From assembly GCF_019740355.2 (NCBI RefSeq), contig NZ_CP091819.1, positions 2,294,001-2,358,000 of the forward strand: 64,000 bases of DNA, given 5' to 3'. This DNA comes from Paracrocinitomix mangrovi. Its GTDB lineage: Bacteria; Bacteroidota; Bacteroidia; Flavobacteriales_D; Crocinitomicaceae. The position numbers and the translations under genes were made by a program. How positions within the stretch are numbered: the first letter of the stretch is position 1; each line of letters starts with the position of its first letter. Positions 1 to 10,700 of this stretch are shown one piece after another. The notes under the pieces were generated by a model, which had not been told where the DNA came from, ran no database searches, and was given only the letters and a program-made list of their open reading frames with translations.

Positions 1-278
1 TCAGCTTTTCTAGCTTCATCCTTAGTAGCTTTGCTCAGTTTCAAATATGCAATTCTACCATTGGTAAAGAAACCTGCATCTAAAGAATCACCACAGCTAA
101 ACATGGCTTTATTCCAGAACATACAAGCGTCTTCTAATTGATTACTTTTTAAGTACTGGAAATACAAAGTTTTGTACTTTTTACAATCTTCATCATTGTA
201 ATTTGAACCTTCTTGAGCAAAAGATAAATTTGCTGTAATTGTTAGTGCTAGTGCGTAAAAAAGTGCTTTCAATTTCAT
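1..278 (-). CDS. Secreted TPR-like protein, C-terminus outside window
   Basis: The reading frame starts with ATG at 278 (complement) and stays open to base 1, so the C-terminal part is missing. The first 21 residues form a signal peptide ending in FAQ. The rest (CKKYKTLYFQYLK, then ACMFWNKAMFSCG) looks like helical tetratricopeptide-type sequence with spaced cysteines, a style common in Bacteroidota exported proteins. It begins 11 bp after the stop of the outer-membrane protein gene and probably shares its transcript. No specific function can be assigned. Confidence 0.7.
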   Translation of the reverse strand, partial: MKLKALFYALALTITANLSFAQEGSNYNDEDCKKYKTLYFQYLKSNQLEDACMFWNKAMFSCGDSLDAGFFTNGRIAYLKLSKATKDEARKA

Positions 279-288
279 TTTTATGTGT

Positions 289-1776
289 TTAGTCGTACTT
301 TCTTTTTAGGAACCATTTGTCTCCAACACCTGGTGTTAAAGAAACTCCAAAGAACACTCCAATGTATTTTTCTTGTATTAAACCGTTCTCTGTGGTTCCG
401 AGTTTTCCAAAATTCGCTCCAAAATTAACATTTGTATTTGAAAGTTTGGCAACTCTTATTGGCAGACCTACTCCAAAACTCATGCCATAAGCGTCTAATC
501 CGGTCAAATCTCCAAGTGAATTTTGTACCATGTATTCTGTCATAGTATAGTAACCTCCTAATCTATAGCTAATTGTGCCTAAGTAAGGTGTTTTGGCTCT
601 ATCTAACACTACAGATATTGGTGTATACTCTATTCCTAAACCAACTCTCATTCTATCTCTTAAATTTCCATTATAAGTCATAGAACTGAAATCCTCTGTG
701 TACTTAGACCATTTTTGAAAATCTACATCTGCCGCAATTCTAAAAACACTTGAATTATTATAGTTTTTTGGACCAAACCTTACTTCAATTCCTCCTCTAT
801 AACCTTCTGGAATAACAACGGTTCCTTGATCGTCATTTATATATTCTATAGTATCAGAAATTACTTCTGCCCCATTAAATCCACCTACGTTAATGTATGA
901 ATAAGAGAAGATATCATTAAAAGCTTTGAGTTTAGCCTCAGGCACATAAGCCGCACCAATTCCAACTGTAAATTTCTTGTTTTTCTCTTGATGTTTTGTA
1001 GATGTACTTTCAAGTCCAAAAGAAAATTCGTAATTGAATCCAAACTCATAATTGAATCCTTTCAATCTAAGTGAATTTTCAACCTTTGAGTTCAACCCAA
1101 GTGATGCAGACCAAAACTGGAAAGTTCTTACTCTATCAGAAGTTCCAAAAATATAATTGACATTTCCTCCTACGGATAATCGGTGTCCTAACTTTCTTTT
1201 AAAGTAAACAGTATCAAATATGTTACCTGTTGAATCTTTCAAATATCTTGGAATAGGATCACTTGTAGTGAATTTTTCCACAGGTCTGTACGCTACACCC
1301 AAATAAACATCAGACACGGCACCATAACCTTCATTGGTATACAATTCAGTACTATCACCATCTTCCACCGTATATTCAGAAATTGTATATCCGGTAAAAC
1401 TATAAGGCTTTAATCCCAGTGCAGCACCCCACCTTTTTTTTATTGGCAATCCCAATTGAAATTGATTTAATCCAAATTGTCTTTGTACTGTAGAAGCGTT
1501 TGAAGTTTCATAGCGAGAAAATCTACCATTCATTCCAAACTGAAAAACAGGAGTATATCTTGCTAAATAACTGTAAGAAGCAGGATTTAATGTATTTACT
1601 TTGGATGAATCAAAATTTGCCATACTAACTCCACCCATTGCAGAAAAAGCAGCATAATCATTGCCTTGCAACTCACCTAAACCAAAAACACTATAAGGTG
1701 AATGAGTTCCTTTTTGAGCAAAAGAACCGGTAGTAGCAACCAAAGCGATCAAAAGAACTTTAAGTGTTCTCAACAT
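289..1776 (-). CDS. Outer membrane protein, coaX-linked
   Basis: 495-residue protein with a signal peptide (residues 1-20, ending SFAQ). An early Gly-rich segment (FGLGEL, AMGGVS, NPASYS) is typical of FadL/PorV-like outer-membrane barrels, followed by many alternating hydrophobic/polar strands. Its start overlaps the end of coaX by 17 bp, so the two are translationally coupled. A gene of this type next to coaX recurs in Flavobacteriia. I infer an outer-membrane beta-barrel; the cargo or role is unknown. Confidence 0.7.
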   Translation of the reverse strand: MLRTLKVLLIALVATTGSFAQKGTHSPYSVFGLGELQGNDYAAFSAMGGVSMANFDSSKVNTLNPASYSYLARYTPVFQFGMNGRFSRYETSNASTVQRQFGLNQFQLGLPIKKRWGAALGLKPYSFTGYTISEYTVEDGDSTELYTNEGYGAVSDVYLGVAYRPVEKFTTSDPIPRYLKDSTGNIFDTVYFKRKLGHRLSVGGNVNYIFGTSDRVRTFQFWSASLGLNSKVENSLRLKGFNYEFGFNYEFSFGLESTSTKHQEKNKKFTVGIGAAYVPEAKLKAFNDIFSYSYINVGGFNGAEVISDTIEYINDDQGTVVIPEGYRGGIEVRFGPKNYNNSSVFRIAADVDFQKWSKYTEDFSSMTYNGNLRDRMRVGLGIEYTPISVVLDRAKTPYLGTISYRLGGYYTMTEYMVQNSLGDLTGLDAYGMSFGVGLPIRVAKLSNTNVNFGANFGKLGTTENGLIQEKYIGVFFGVSLTPGVGDKWFLKRKYD

Positions 1777-2485
1777 TATAAGTTAAAATTTTATTCAGCC
1801 CATAAAGGGTCAAATCAGAATCTGCAAAGATGTCAACTATAAACGGTTTATCAAAGAAATTCGCATCTCCACCGGTCATAAAAATTGTTAATTCAGGAAA
1901 TTGGTGTCTATATCTTCTAATAAACCCATTGATTTCATTGAACGCACCCAGTTGAACACCTGCGCGGATACTGCTCTCTGTGTCAGTACCATAATCTTTT
2001 TCTAAAACTGCAGGATTTAGTAATGGCAATTTATCAGTATAATGCTCCAACGCCTTAAATCTCATCATTATACCGGGAGAAATATTACCACCTAAATATT
2101 GACCTTTAGCATCAACTAAATCATACTTAATACAAGTCCCCATATCAATTACCAGATTTGTGTGATTCATATTTCTGAACCAAACACCTACTGCATTGGC
2201 AATTCTATCTTTTCCTAAAGAAGAGGGTGTACCGTACAAATTTTTAATGGGTAATGGTGTATTACTTTCTAATCTGATCTCATTGAATCTGTACCTACTC
2301 AAATCCAAACCATCATTTACAACACTGCTAACAATTGCGTGTTTTATGGATGTAATACTATCACTGATCCAGGAGTGCATCTCTTCCTTACACTCCGGTT
2401 TAAATGATTTTACCTTTAAAATTTCGTCTCCCTGATATAAGGCTAACTTAAAGGCTGTGTTTCCCTCGTCAATTATCAGATTCAT
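1760..2485 (-). CDS. coaX: Type III pantothenate kinase
   Basis: 241 residues, the usual CoaX length. It should phosphorylate pantothenate in the first step of coenzyme A synthesis, in the cytoplasm. Family motifs are present: DEGNT at residues 6-10 (phosphate binding), GKDR at 91-94, DMGT at 114-117 and GGNISPG at 132-138. The CoaX family has an ASKHA fold and needs a monovalent cation. It is the first gene of a minus-strand operon with the outer-membrane protein and the TPR-like protein. Confidence 0.93.
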   Translation of the reverse strand: MNLIIDEGNTAFKLALYQGDEILKVKSFKPECKEEMHSWISDSITSIKHAIVSSVVNDGLDLSRYRFNEIRLESNTPLPIKNLYGTPSSLGKDRIANAVGVWFRNMNHTNLVIDMGTCIKYDLVDAKGQYLGGNISPGIMMRFKALEHYTDKLPLLNPAVLEKDYGTDTESSIRAGVQLGAFNEINGFIRRYRHQFPELTIFMTGGDANFFDKPFIVDIFADSDLTLYGLNKILTYNVENT

Positions 2486-2555
2486 GGCGCAAAGTTAATT
2501 TAAGTTTCTTATTAAAAATCAAGATTCATATATTGTAAACAAAACACACATATTT

Positions 2556-2942
2556 ATGAAACAATTATTGACATTTGTACTTGTTTTAACCTGCACTTTT
2601 AGCTGGTCCCAAGACACACTTGCTCAAAGAAGTCCCGTAACTATCAAACTTGGATCATATGAATCTGGAGATACAGCCCAATACAAAGTGATTAAAAATG
2701 TAAAGTACTTCGTAATTAGTGATGCGGAAGGAGTTGTAGCCAAAGGATACCAAATAGTTGGAGGAAAAATGATGATAGAAGGATTAAACTTTGATGGTAA
2801 AATTGAAAAAAATGGAATCCTTGATAAAAGTGCTCTTTCTTTAATTAGGTCATCAAAAGGCAAAAAACTGAGTGCTGAAATTCGATACAATTCAGCAGAC
2901 GGAGTGACAAGATTAGGCGCTTTCGTCTTATTTATACAGTAA
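2556..2942 (+). CDS. Small secreted protein, paralogue of the next gene
   Basis: 128 residues with a signal peptide ending WSQ. It aligns by eye with the protein encoded at 3002-3382: both have a G(N/S)..DTA/V segment, a V.DA/NADG..V...Y.I.GG block, then G.I.K.G.LD..A.S....S.G....E.RY....G..R.G. This looks like a single beta-sandwich domain, distantly like C-terminal domains of gliding proteins such as GldM, but that link is weak. Divergent from coaX. Confidence 0.7.
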   Translation: MKQLLTFVLVLTCTFSWSQDTLAQRSPVTIKLGSYESGDTAQYKVIKNVKYFVISDAEGVVAKGYQIVGGKMMIEGLNFDGKIEKNGILDKSALSLIRSSKGKKLSAEIRYNSADGVTRLGAFVLFIQ

Positions 2943-3001
2943 AGGGATTCTGTTACTTTTAATAAAATTGCAATTAGATATACACAACAATGAAATAACT
3001 C

Positions 3002-3382
3002 ATGAAAAAACTATTTTCAATTATCACCATTTGTACCTTTTCATTCATTGCTTCTAGCCAAAAAGATACGCCTAAAGTTATGCTTGGAGGAGCAGGAAAT
3101 CAAGACACAGTCAGCTTGGCACAAATTGTTGATGCAGAAAAAATTCAATTCGTTAATGCGGATGGATCAGTAAATTCTACTTATAAAATTGACGGAGGCA
3201 CCTTGATTGTGGCCAGTGTTGCAGGAGCGGGAAGAATTGTAAAGGACGGTTTGTTGGATAATAAAGCAAAATCTATGCTTAAACTCACTCCTGGTCACAG
3301 CGTTGTTTTTGAATTTAGATACACCAATGATGAAAATATTTCCAGAATTGGCAATGTAAAATTCTATGTTTTAGAAGAGTAA
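3002..3382 (+). CDS. Small secreted protein, paralogue of the previous gene
   Basis: 126 residues with a signal peptide (cleavage near ASSQ). It shares the domain of the preceding gene with rough one-to-one spacing of glycines and the final FRYTNDENISRIGNVKFYV segment. The tandem arrangement 59 bp apart suggests local duplication followed by divergence. Function not recognised. Confidence 0.7.
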   Translation: MKKLFSIITICTFSFIASSQKDTPKVMLGGAGNQDTVSLAQIVDAEKIQFVNADGSVNSTYKIDGGTLIVASVAGAGRIVKDGLLDNKAKSMLKLTPGHSVVFEFRYTNDENISRIGNVKFYVLEE

Positions 3383-3424
3383 GACCTATTAATCATTTTT
3401 TACAAGTGGTTAAGGAGAAATTAC

Positions 3425-4102
3425 ATGAAATCTCTTTTTAGATCAACATTCATATTGCTACTTAGTTTTAATTTAGTCTCTTGCTTTGAGATTACAGAGG
3501 ACATTACTATTCATTCAGATGGAAATGGAATTCTTAAAATTCAAGCAGATTTTAGTGAAAGTAAATTCAAGATAAATTCTATCCTCGAACATCAAGAATA
3601 TGAAGGTTATCAGATTCCATCCAGGGATAAAATAAAATCTACATTTAATCAATTGGTGAACTTGACTGATTTTTGCTCAAATATTTCAATTGTGTCCAGC
3701 GATATTGATTTGGAGAATTACATTATCAATTATAGCTGCAAATTTAATGAAGTAGAAGACGTCAATGTATTGGTAGACTCGATTAAAACTGAATTCAATT
3801 CTGATTTAAATCCAAAGTTCAAATACCTGAAATATGATCGAAAAAAAGGAGAGTTTTCAAGAAACGGAGATAATTTTTTGAAGGATAAAGTGGAGCAATT
3901 ACCACTTTCACAAAGAGTAATTTTCAATTCAGCTTATTACACCTGTATTTACAGATTTGATAATTTAATTGATTCAAATTTTACTTCAGGTGCAAAAACA
4001 TCTACCAACAGAAAAATATCTACAAAGAAATTATCCATGAAGTCATTAACCTTTAATGGAGAATTGATCAACCACAAAATCCAAACAATTCCTGTTCATT
4101 AA
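3425..4102 (+). CDS. Lipoprotein of unknown function
   Basis: 225 residues. The N-terminus carries a lipobox (LVSC, Cys at residue 20), so the mature protein is lipid-anchored. The start of the mature part, FEITEDITIHSDGNGILKIQ, is the strand-rich opening seen in Bacteroidota lipoproteins with LppM-like folds. It lies 43 bp after the second paralogous secreted protein. A Ser/Thr/Lys-rich stretch is near the C-terminus. Confidence 0.65.
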   Translation: MKSLFRSTFILLLSFNLVSCFEITEDITIHSDGNGILKIQADFSESKFKINSILEHQEYEGYQIPSRDKIKSTFNQLVNLTDFCSNISIVSSDIDLENYIINYSCKFNEVEDVNVLVDSIKTEFNSDLNPKFKYLKYDRKKGEFSRNGDNFLKDKVEQLPLSQRVIFNSAYYTCIYRFDNLIDSNFTSGAKTSTNRKISTKKLSMKSLTFNGELINHKIQTIPVH

Positions 4103-4103
4103 T

Positions 4104-4172
4104 AAAACCCATTTTCACTGCGTGAAATGCTTTTTTCATTTTGTTCACTCATTCAAGCAAGCTTGACTCGTG
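4104..4172 (+). repeat. 69-bp direct repeat, copy 1
   Basis: A 69-bp segment starting AAAACCCATTTTCACTG and ending TTGACTCGTG recurs without visible change at 4240-4308. The copies lie between the lipoprotein gene and tRNA-Phe. Their first bases resemble the arm of the tRNA terminator hairpin. Confidence 0.85.
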
Positions 4173-4239
4173 TTTTGGAATTGCAAACTTCACTTCAACT
4201 TCGTTTCGTTTAGTTTGCGATTCGTGGAAGGAAAACTAC

Positions 4240-4308
4240 AAAACCCATTTTCACTGCGTGAAATGCTTTTTTCATTTTGTTCACTCATTCAAGCAAGCTT
4301 GACTCGTG
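4240..4308 (+). repeat. 69-bp direct repeat, copy 2
   Basis: Second copy of the 4104-4172 repeat, separated from it by 67 bp. It runs directly into the terminator region of tRNA-Phe. No reading frame in this interval looks real. Confidence 0.85.
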
Positions 4309-4318
4309 ACCAAAATGA

Positions 4319-4352
4319 AAAAACCCATTCCGGAAATCCGAAATGGGTTTTG
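4319..4352 (-). terminator. Terminator of tRNA-Phe
   Basis: Inverted repeat with arms AAACCCATT and AATGGGTTT around a short GC-rich loop. On the minus strand it directly follows the tRNA and ends in a T run. Confidence 0.7.
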
Positions 4353-4425
4353 TGGTGATGGAGGGAATTGAACCCCCGACACAAGGATTTTCAGTCCTTT
4401 GCTCTACCAACTGAGCTACATCACC
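4353..4425 (-). tRNA. tRNA-Phe (GAA)
   Basis: A 73-nt cloverleaf can be drawn on the minus strand: acceptor GGTGATG pairs with CATCACC, the D arm holds AGCTCAGTTGGTAGAGC, the anticodon loop is CTGAAAA with anticodon GAA, and the T arm contains GGTTCAATTCC. The discriminator is A and no CCA is encoded. A TATCTTTG -7-like box lies about 37 bp upstream. Confidence 0.95.
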
Positions 4426-4461
4426 TCCTTGTTTCAACCTCACCCTTTGGTAAGGCGGGGA

Positions 4462-4469
4462 CAAAGATA
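4462..4469 (-). promoter_or_regulatory. -7 box for tRNA-Phe
   Basis: On the minus strand this reads TATCTTTG, a full match to the Bacteroidota -7 consensus TAnnTTTG. Transcription would start near 4456, about 30 nt before the mature tRNA. No clear -33 TTG is seen at the usual spacing. Confidence 0.5.
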
Positions 4470-4625
4470 TATAATCAAATTAATCTGATTGTTATTACAA
4501 CAACTTTTTTTTCATTTTTTATTTATTGACCTCAAAATCAAGCATTCTAAATCTTCTTAACAAGAATATAACAACTGTCGATAAATCCATATTATTCAAC
4601 GATAAATGAGTCAATTAACACTGTG

Positions 4626-4652
4626 TTTGTACCAAAATATTAACTTTGGTAC
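4626..4652 (+). promoter_or_regulatory. Promoter/operator region of the giant surface protein gene
   Basis: TAACTTTG at 4641-4648 matches the -7 consensus TAnnTTTG. It lies inside an inverted repeat with 8-bp perfect arms (GTACCAAA at 4629-4636, TTTGGTAC at 4645-4652), so a regulator binding the repeat would cover the box. The start codon is about 90 bp downstream. The rest of 4426-4740 is AT-rich with nothing else I can support. Confidence 0.45.
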
Positions 4653-4740
4653 GATAAATGCAATACGCATTTTCCAAGATGTAAAAAAATACCGCCTAGC
4701 ACTTTTAGATCGGGATTTTATTTACAAAAAACCTTAGCGT

Positions 4741-7700
4741 ATGAAACGAATTTTTACTTTGTTATTTCTAAGCTTGTTTTTAGCAACAGGCTCATTTGCA
4801 CAAAAAAGTTATGTCAATTATAGTCGTGACTCAAAGTGGTTTATTGGAATTAATGCCGGTGCCACGTGGCATTCACGAACAGAAGTAGACAACCTCATCA
4901 AGGGAGGTTATGGTTTCACTTTTGGTAGATCTTTTGGTATGAGACCGGAGAAATTATTCTCTTGGGATTTAAGATTCCGATATCTACACGGATGGTGGGG
5001 TGGACAATCCACTTCATTGTATTCTTTGGATAGTAATGCTGTGGCCAATATGCCGGACACCTATCCTAAGACAACTGTTTTGCAAACATATCAAGACACA
5101 TCTGGTGGATTTGTACCAAACTTTCGTACGCAATTGTTAAGTGGTTCACTTGAACTGGCTTTAAACACAAACAGACTAAGACAAAATACCGGATGGAACT
5201 TCCAAATTTTTGGAGGTATTGGTGTTAAGGGCTACAACACTAAAGCCGATTTAACAGATGAATTCGGAAATATTTATGATTATTCAACTTTCGGTAATAA
5301 TAAAATAGATTATCTAACTGCTCAGGATGGCAATTATGAAACGGATATCACAGGTAGTGATGCCAATTTTCATGTTGACTGGATGGGAAGTTTTGGTGCT
5401 GGAATTTCTTACCAGGTAGCTCCTTGGGCATCAATCGGTATTTCACACAAAATGACATGGACTCGTAATGATGACATGTTTGACGGTATGCCAAACCTTG
5501 CCAATGGTTCACCATCACCTAGCAACGATATTTACCATTACTCTTCTGCAGGAATCAGATTCCATTTATTTGGAGGAAATAACAATACCGTTATCAAAGA
5601 TCCTATTGTTGAGGATACAACTAACATTAACAACTTTGATGTTATTGATGACCCTGTTGTTACCAACCCGGTTATACAGCAGCCTCCGGTAGTTGATATT
5701 TATGATCCTGGAACTAGTCCTTATACGGTAGAATATGATCATTTTACCTTAAGAGCGCGTGTTCACAACGTAAATGGGAAACAAAATATCACATTTAAAC
5801 AAAACGGGAATTTTAACAATAACTTCTCGTACAACGCAACTAGTGATGAGTTTGCAAGTACCGTATTGCTCCAACCTGGCCAAAACATCTTTGAAATTAC
5901 CGGGGTAAATACTGCAGGTCAGGATTATGAATCAACTATTATCATCTACAAAAAAGAGCAACCAACTTTGGATCCTCCTATTGTTACGATTACAAATCCT
6001 CCTTACTCACCGTATACTACTGCCAACAACTTATTTAGCTTTGCCAGTACAGTATTGAATGTTGATTCTAAAGCGCAAATCAAAGTTTACTTTAACGGTA
6101 ATTATTTGCCTGATTTCACTTACAACACTTCTACCAAAGCTTTGTATGCTACTTTACATTTGGTTGAGGGAACAAATTCAATTACTGTTACTGCTACTAA
6201 TGCAGCAGGAAGTGATAGCAAAACGGCAAAAATTATTTATGATAAACCGGAGCAAATTCAACCACCGGTTGTAAACATTATAAATCCGTCTAACAACCCT
6301 CACTCAACCAATGTTAATTCTAAGAGCATTACTGCTACTGTATTGAATGTAGCCTCTAAAAATGACATTATTGTTGAAGTCAACGGGCATCCAACAACTA
6401 ATTTCACTTTCAACAACAATACTAAGCAAGTAAACTTTACAGCTAGTTTATTAGAAGGTGCAAATGTTGTTCAAGTAACCGGATCAAACCAAGCTGGAGT
6501 TGATCAGGATCAAACTACCATTATCTATACTAAACCAGAGGCTCCAAAGCCACCTGTTGTTACTTATATTGATCCGGCAGTTGATCCAACCATAGTATAC
6601 AGCAGCACATATAATGTGACAGCTAAAGTGTTGAACGTAAATAGTGCTTCAGATATCAAATTGAAAATAAATGGAGTTCAGTCTTACAACTTCGCTTATA
6701 GTGCATCTTCAGACTTGATGACGTTTACTACTAATTTGGTACTAGGATCAAATGTTATTGAAATTACTGCTACAAATAATGTTGGGCAAGACATAGAAAC
6801 TACTACGATTATTCAAAAGAGAGTAGTACCTCAAGCTCCGCCGATTGTAGATATTACTTATCCTGGAACGGATAACATGGTATACACTACACCAAACATT
6901 ACTTTGTTTGCAAAAGTGTTGAACGTAAACAGTCCAAACAACATTACTGTAACTGTAAATGGAAATAGTACTGCTGCTTTCAATTACAATACAGCAACTA
7001 AGATCTTACAATTGCCTTTAGTACTAAATGAAGGAGTAAATAATGTTACGATTACCGGAACTAATACATCTGGTTCGGATACAGACACTAGATTAATTAT
7101 TTACAAAAAACCACAGCAACCTACACCACCGACTGTAAATTTTGTAAATCCGGCTACTAGTCCTTATTTGGTAACAGTAGAGAATTATACTATCACTGCT
7201 AACACTACTCATATAGATGACAAGTCGCAAATAATATTCAAGCAAAATGGAGTTTTAATCCAAAACGCTCAGTACACATTTACTGCTAATCATCAAATTA
7301 TTTACAATGCACAATTGATCCCTGGATCTAATGTGTTTGAAGTAAATGTTACAAACAATGATGGAACTGCAAGTGATTTAGCAATTGTTACTTACAAAGT
7401 AGAAACTACTCCTTGTATCATTCCTACTGTAGGTTACATTAGTCCTGTTCCTTACTCTACAGTTAATGATCCAAACGTAAATATTGAAGCGCAAATCAAT
7501 AACTATTCAAACGGAACAACTGTAGAATTGATATTGAATGGTGTAAGCCAAGGATACATGGCTTTTAACCAAAACACTTCACTTGCTACACTTCCTGCAG
7601 TTTTATCTGAAGGATCAAATTCAGTAAAAATTGTTGTTACTAATAGTTGTGGAACTAATCATGCAACATTTACTTTGAATTATGTAGCTCCTGAGGCTCC

Positions 7701-10700
7701 ATGTATTGATCCTACATTAACAGCAATTGGAGGAACAAGTATTACAACTCAAGAAGATAAAATCACACTGCAAGTTGGAGTTACTGAAATTCAGAATCAA
7801 GCTAGCATTTTAGCAATGTTAAATGATCAAACTACTCAATTCACTTATGATGCCGGAACCCACACTATCACATTAACTGATTTACCATTAAATATTGGTC
7901 AAAACATGGTAGTATTAACTGCTGTAAATGATTGTGGTACGGCAAATTTAACTATCAACATTCAACGTGAACAGTGCAACCTTCCTGTTATTTCTAACAT
8001 TAATCCAGCAAATGGAAACAGTGTAACAACAGAAAATGTAGCATTTAGTGCTAAAGTTGACAATGCAATTGCGAGTGAAGTTGAGTTAGTGGTTAATGGG
8101 ATATCACAACAATTTAATTTCAATGCACAAACGCATGTTCTTACTGCAAATATCCCATTAAACATTGGAGCAAATGTTGTAGTAATAGATGCACAAAACG
8201 CATGTGGTAGAGCAAATAAATCCGTTACATATAACAGAACTATACCATGCGAGAATATTGCATACAGTTTGGTGCATCCTTCTACTTTGAATGCAACAGT
8301 AACAGATGCTAATTACAGTGTTTTATTGCATGTGACTGGAACGTTACAAGCTAGTGGAATTACTGCAACCGTAAATGGTTCAAACGCAACTGTGAACTTT
8401 GATCAAGTTGCCGGAAATATTACACTTAGCGGAATTACATTGAACGAAGGTGCTAACGCAATTGTTATCAACCTAACAAATGATTGTAGTTCACAATCTG
8501 TAACTTATAGCGTAACTTATGAACCAGAAGTTGAGGGTCCTTGTGGTCCTAGGTTTAATCCTGGGAATTCTGAATGGCAATTCTGTTTAGTAACGCCAAA
8601 CGGAACATACAATAGAGACAACCTTGCTAACAATCCTTCATTCACTTATTCTGGACCAGCAACTGCTGCTTACTTTATGCCAATTGCTGGTGGAGGTGAT
8701 GCGGTAGTTAACGGACAAGCATATTCTGTTCAAGCAGGACAATACTATTTGTTTGAAGGTAACTTAACTGTAGATGTTGCTTCAAACCATCCTGGATCAA
8801 TGGGACAATGGGAAATTTGTATCAATGCAGATGCTGTTCCTCAACACGGAAATGGAAACAACAGACCTCCAAGTCCATGTGAAGCTCCTCCTTGTGATCC
8901 TGTATCATTTAATATGATGCAACCATCAAGTAACAGTGCAACAGTAACTGATGCCAATTACACAATCACAGCAAACATTGCAGGTGTATCTGGACAAAAT
9001 CAGATTACGGTTAAACAAAACGGAACTAATATTCCATTTACTTATGATGCAGGAACTCAAATTATATCTGTAAACAACATCACTTTAGTGGATGGACAGA
9101 ATAACTTCATCATTACAGGAACCAATGATTGTAGCAATGAAACGCTTAACTACCAAATTCAATATAATGGTTGTCAGGCTCCGGTAATCTCATTGGGAAC
9201 AAATGCTACAAGTGTAACAACAGCACAATATACTTTTAGTGCAGCTGTTACCAACATTTCAAATGCAAATCAAATTCAGGTATTGCACAATAATGCACCT
9301 GTAACTATAGTATTTGATCAAAATACAGGAAGTATTGGTGGAGAGGTAACGTTAATTGAAGGGCAAAATGATTTTGTAATCAATGCAAATGGATGTGAAA
9401 TCACCAATACACAGTTCTCAGTTACATATACCATTCCTTGCCAGCCAATAGTTTATTCATTGTCAAATCCAGCGCAGAATTCTACTTCTAGTGCTAGTGA
9501 AGTGTATTCAATAGAATTGGTAGCTCAAAATGTAAATCCGGCTACAATTGAGGTTAAATTGAATGGCGCTACAATTCCTCACACTTTTGGAAATGACATA
9601 ATTGGAATTGGAAACATTCAATTGATAGATGGAGCAAACACTGTAACAGTTACTATGTCAAATGCATGTAGTAATGAAACAGTTACTTACACCATCCAAC
9701 ATGACGGGTGTGATGCCCCAGTTATTAACTTAGGAAACAACTCAGACGCCGTAACTAATCCGGCATACAATTTTGCTGCAACAGTTACCAATATTGATAA
9801 TCAAAATCAAATTCAACTTACGTTGAACGGAACTAGCAGCAACTTTACTTTTGATGCAGGAACAGGTGCATTGAGCGCACAACTTCAATTACAAGAAGGT
9901 CAAAATACTATTGTGATTACAGCTAATGGTTGTACCAATGCAAGTAATACTTTCAACGTAGGATACACAGTTCCTTGTAACCCGGTTAGCTATACATTGG
10001 TTAATCCTCAAAATGCAAGTACAGCTGTTACAGAAGCTAATTTCAACTTAAGCTTAACGGCTCAAAACGCAAGCAACGTAAGTGCCACTTTAAACGGTAC
10101 TGCGGTTAATCCTCAATTCAATGCTCAAAATGGTAGCATTAACTTGAGTGGATTGACTTTAGTTGCAGGAGCTAATCAAATAGTAGTAAGCTTGAGCAAC
10201 AACTGTAGTAATGAAACTGTAACTTACAATGTAACTTACAATGAACCTGCAGGCCCTTGTGGTCCAAGATTTAATCCTGGAAATTCAGCATGGGAGTTTT
10301 GTTTAATTACGCCTAACGGAACTTACACTAGAGATGATTTAGCAAACAATCCATCTTTCAGTTATGCTGGTCCGGCAACATCAGCTTACTTCAAACCTAT
10401 TGCAGGAGGAGGAAACGCTATTGTAAATGGACAGGATTTAACGCTGGACAATGGTAAATACTACTTGTTTACAGGAAACTTAACTGTTGATGTAAGTTCA
10501 AATCATCCAGGATCAATGGGTCATTGGGAAATTTGTATAACATCTAACAATGCACCTACTTCAGGTAACGGAAATAACAGACCACAAAGTCCTTGCGAAG
10601 GTGATCCAACTGGAGGAAATAACACTGGAGGTTCTGGATTTGACATCCAAGGAAACGGAACTGTTCAAGTAAACAATGACGTTTGTGCTACAATCAAATG

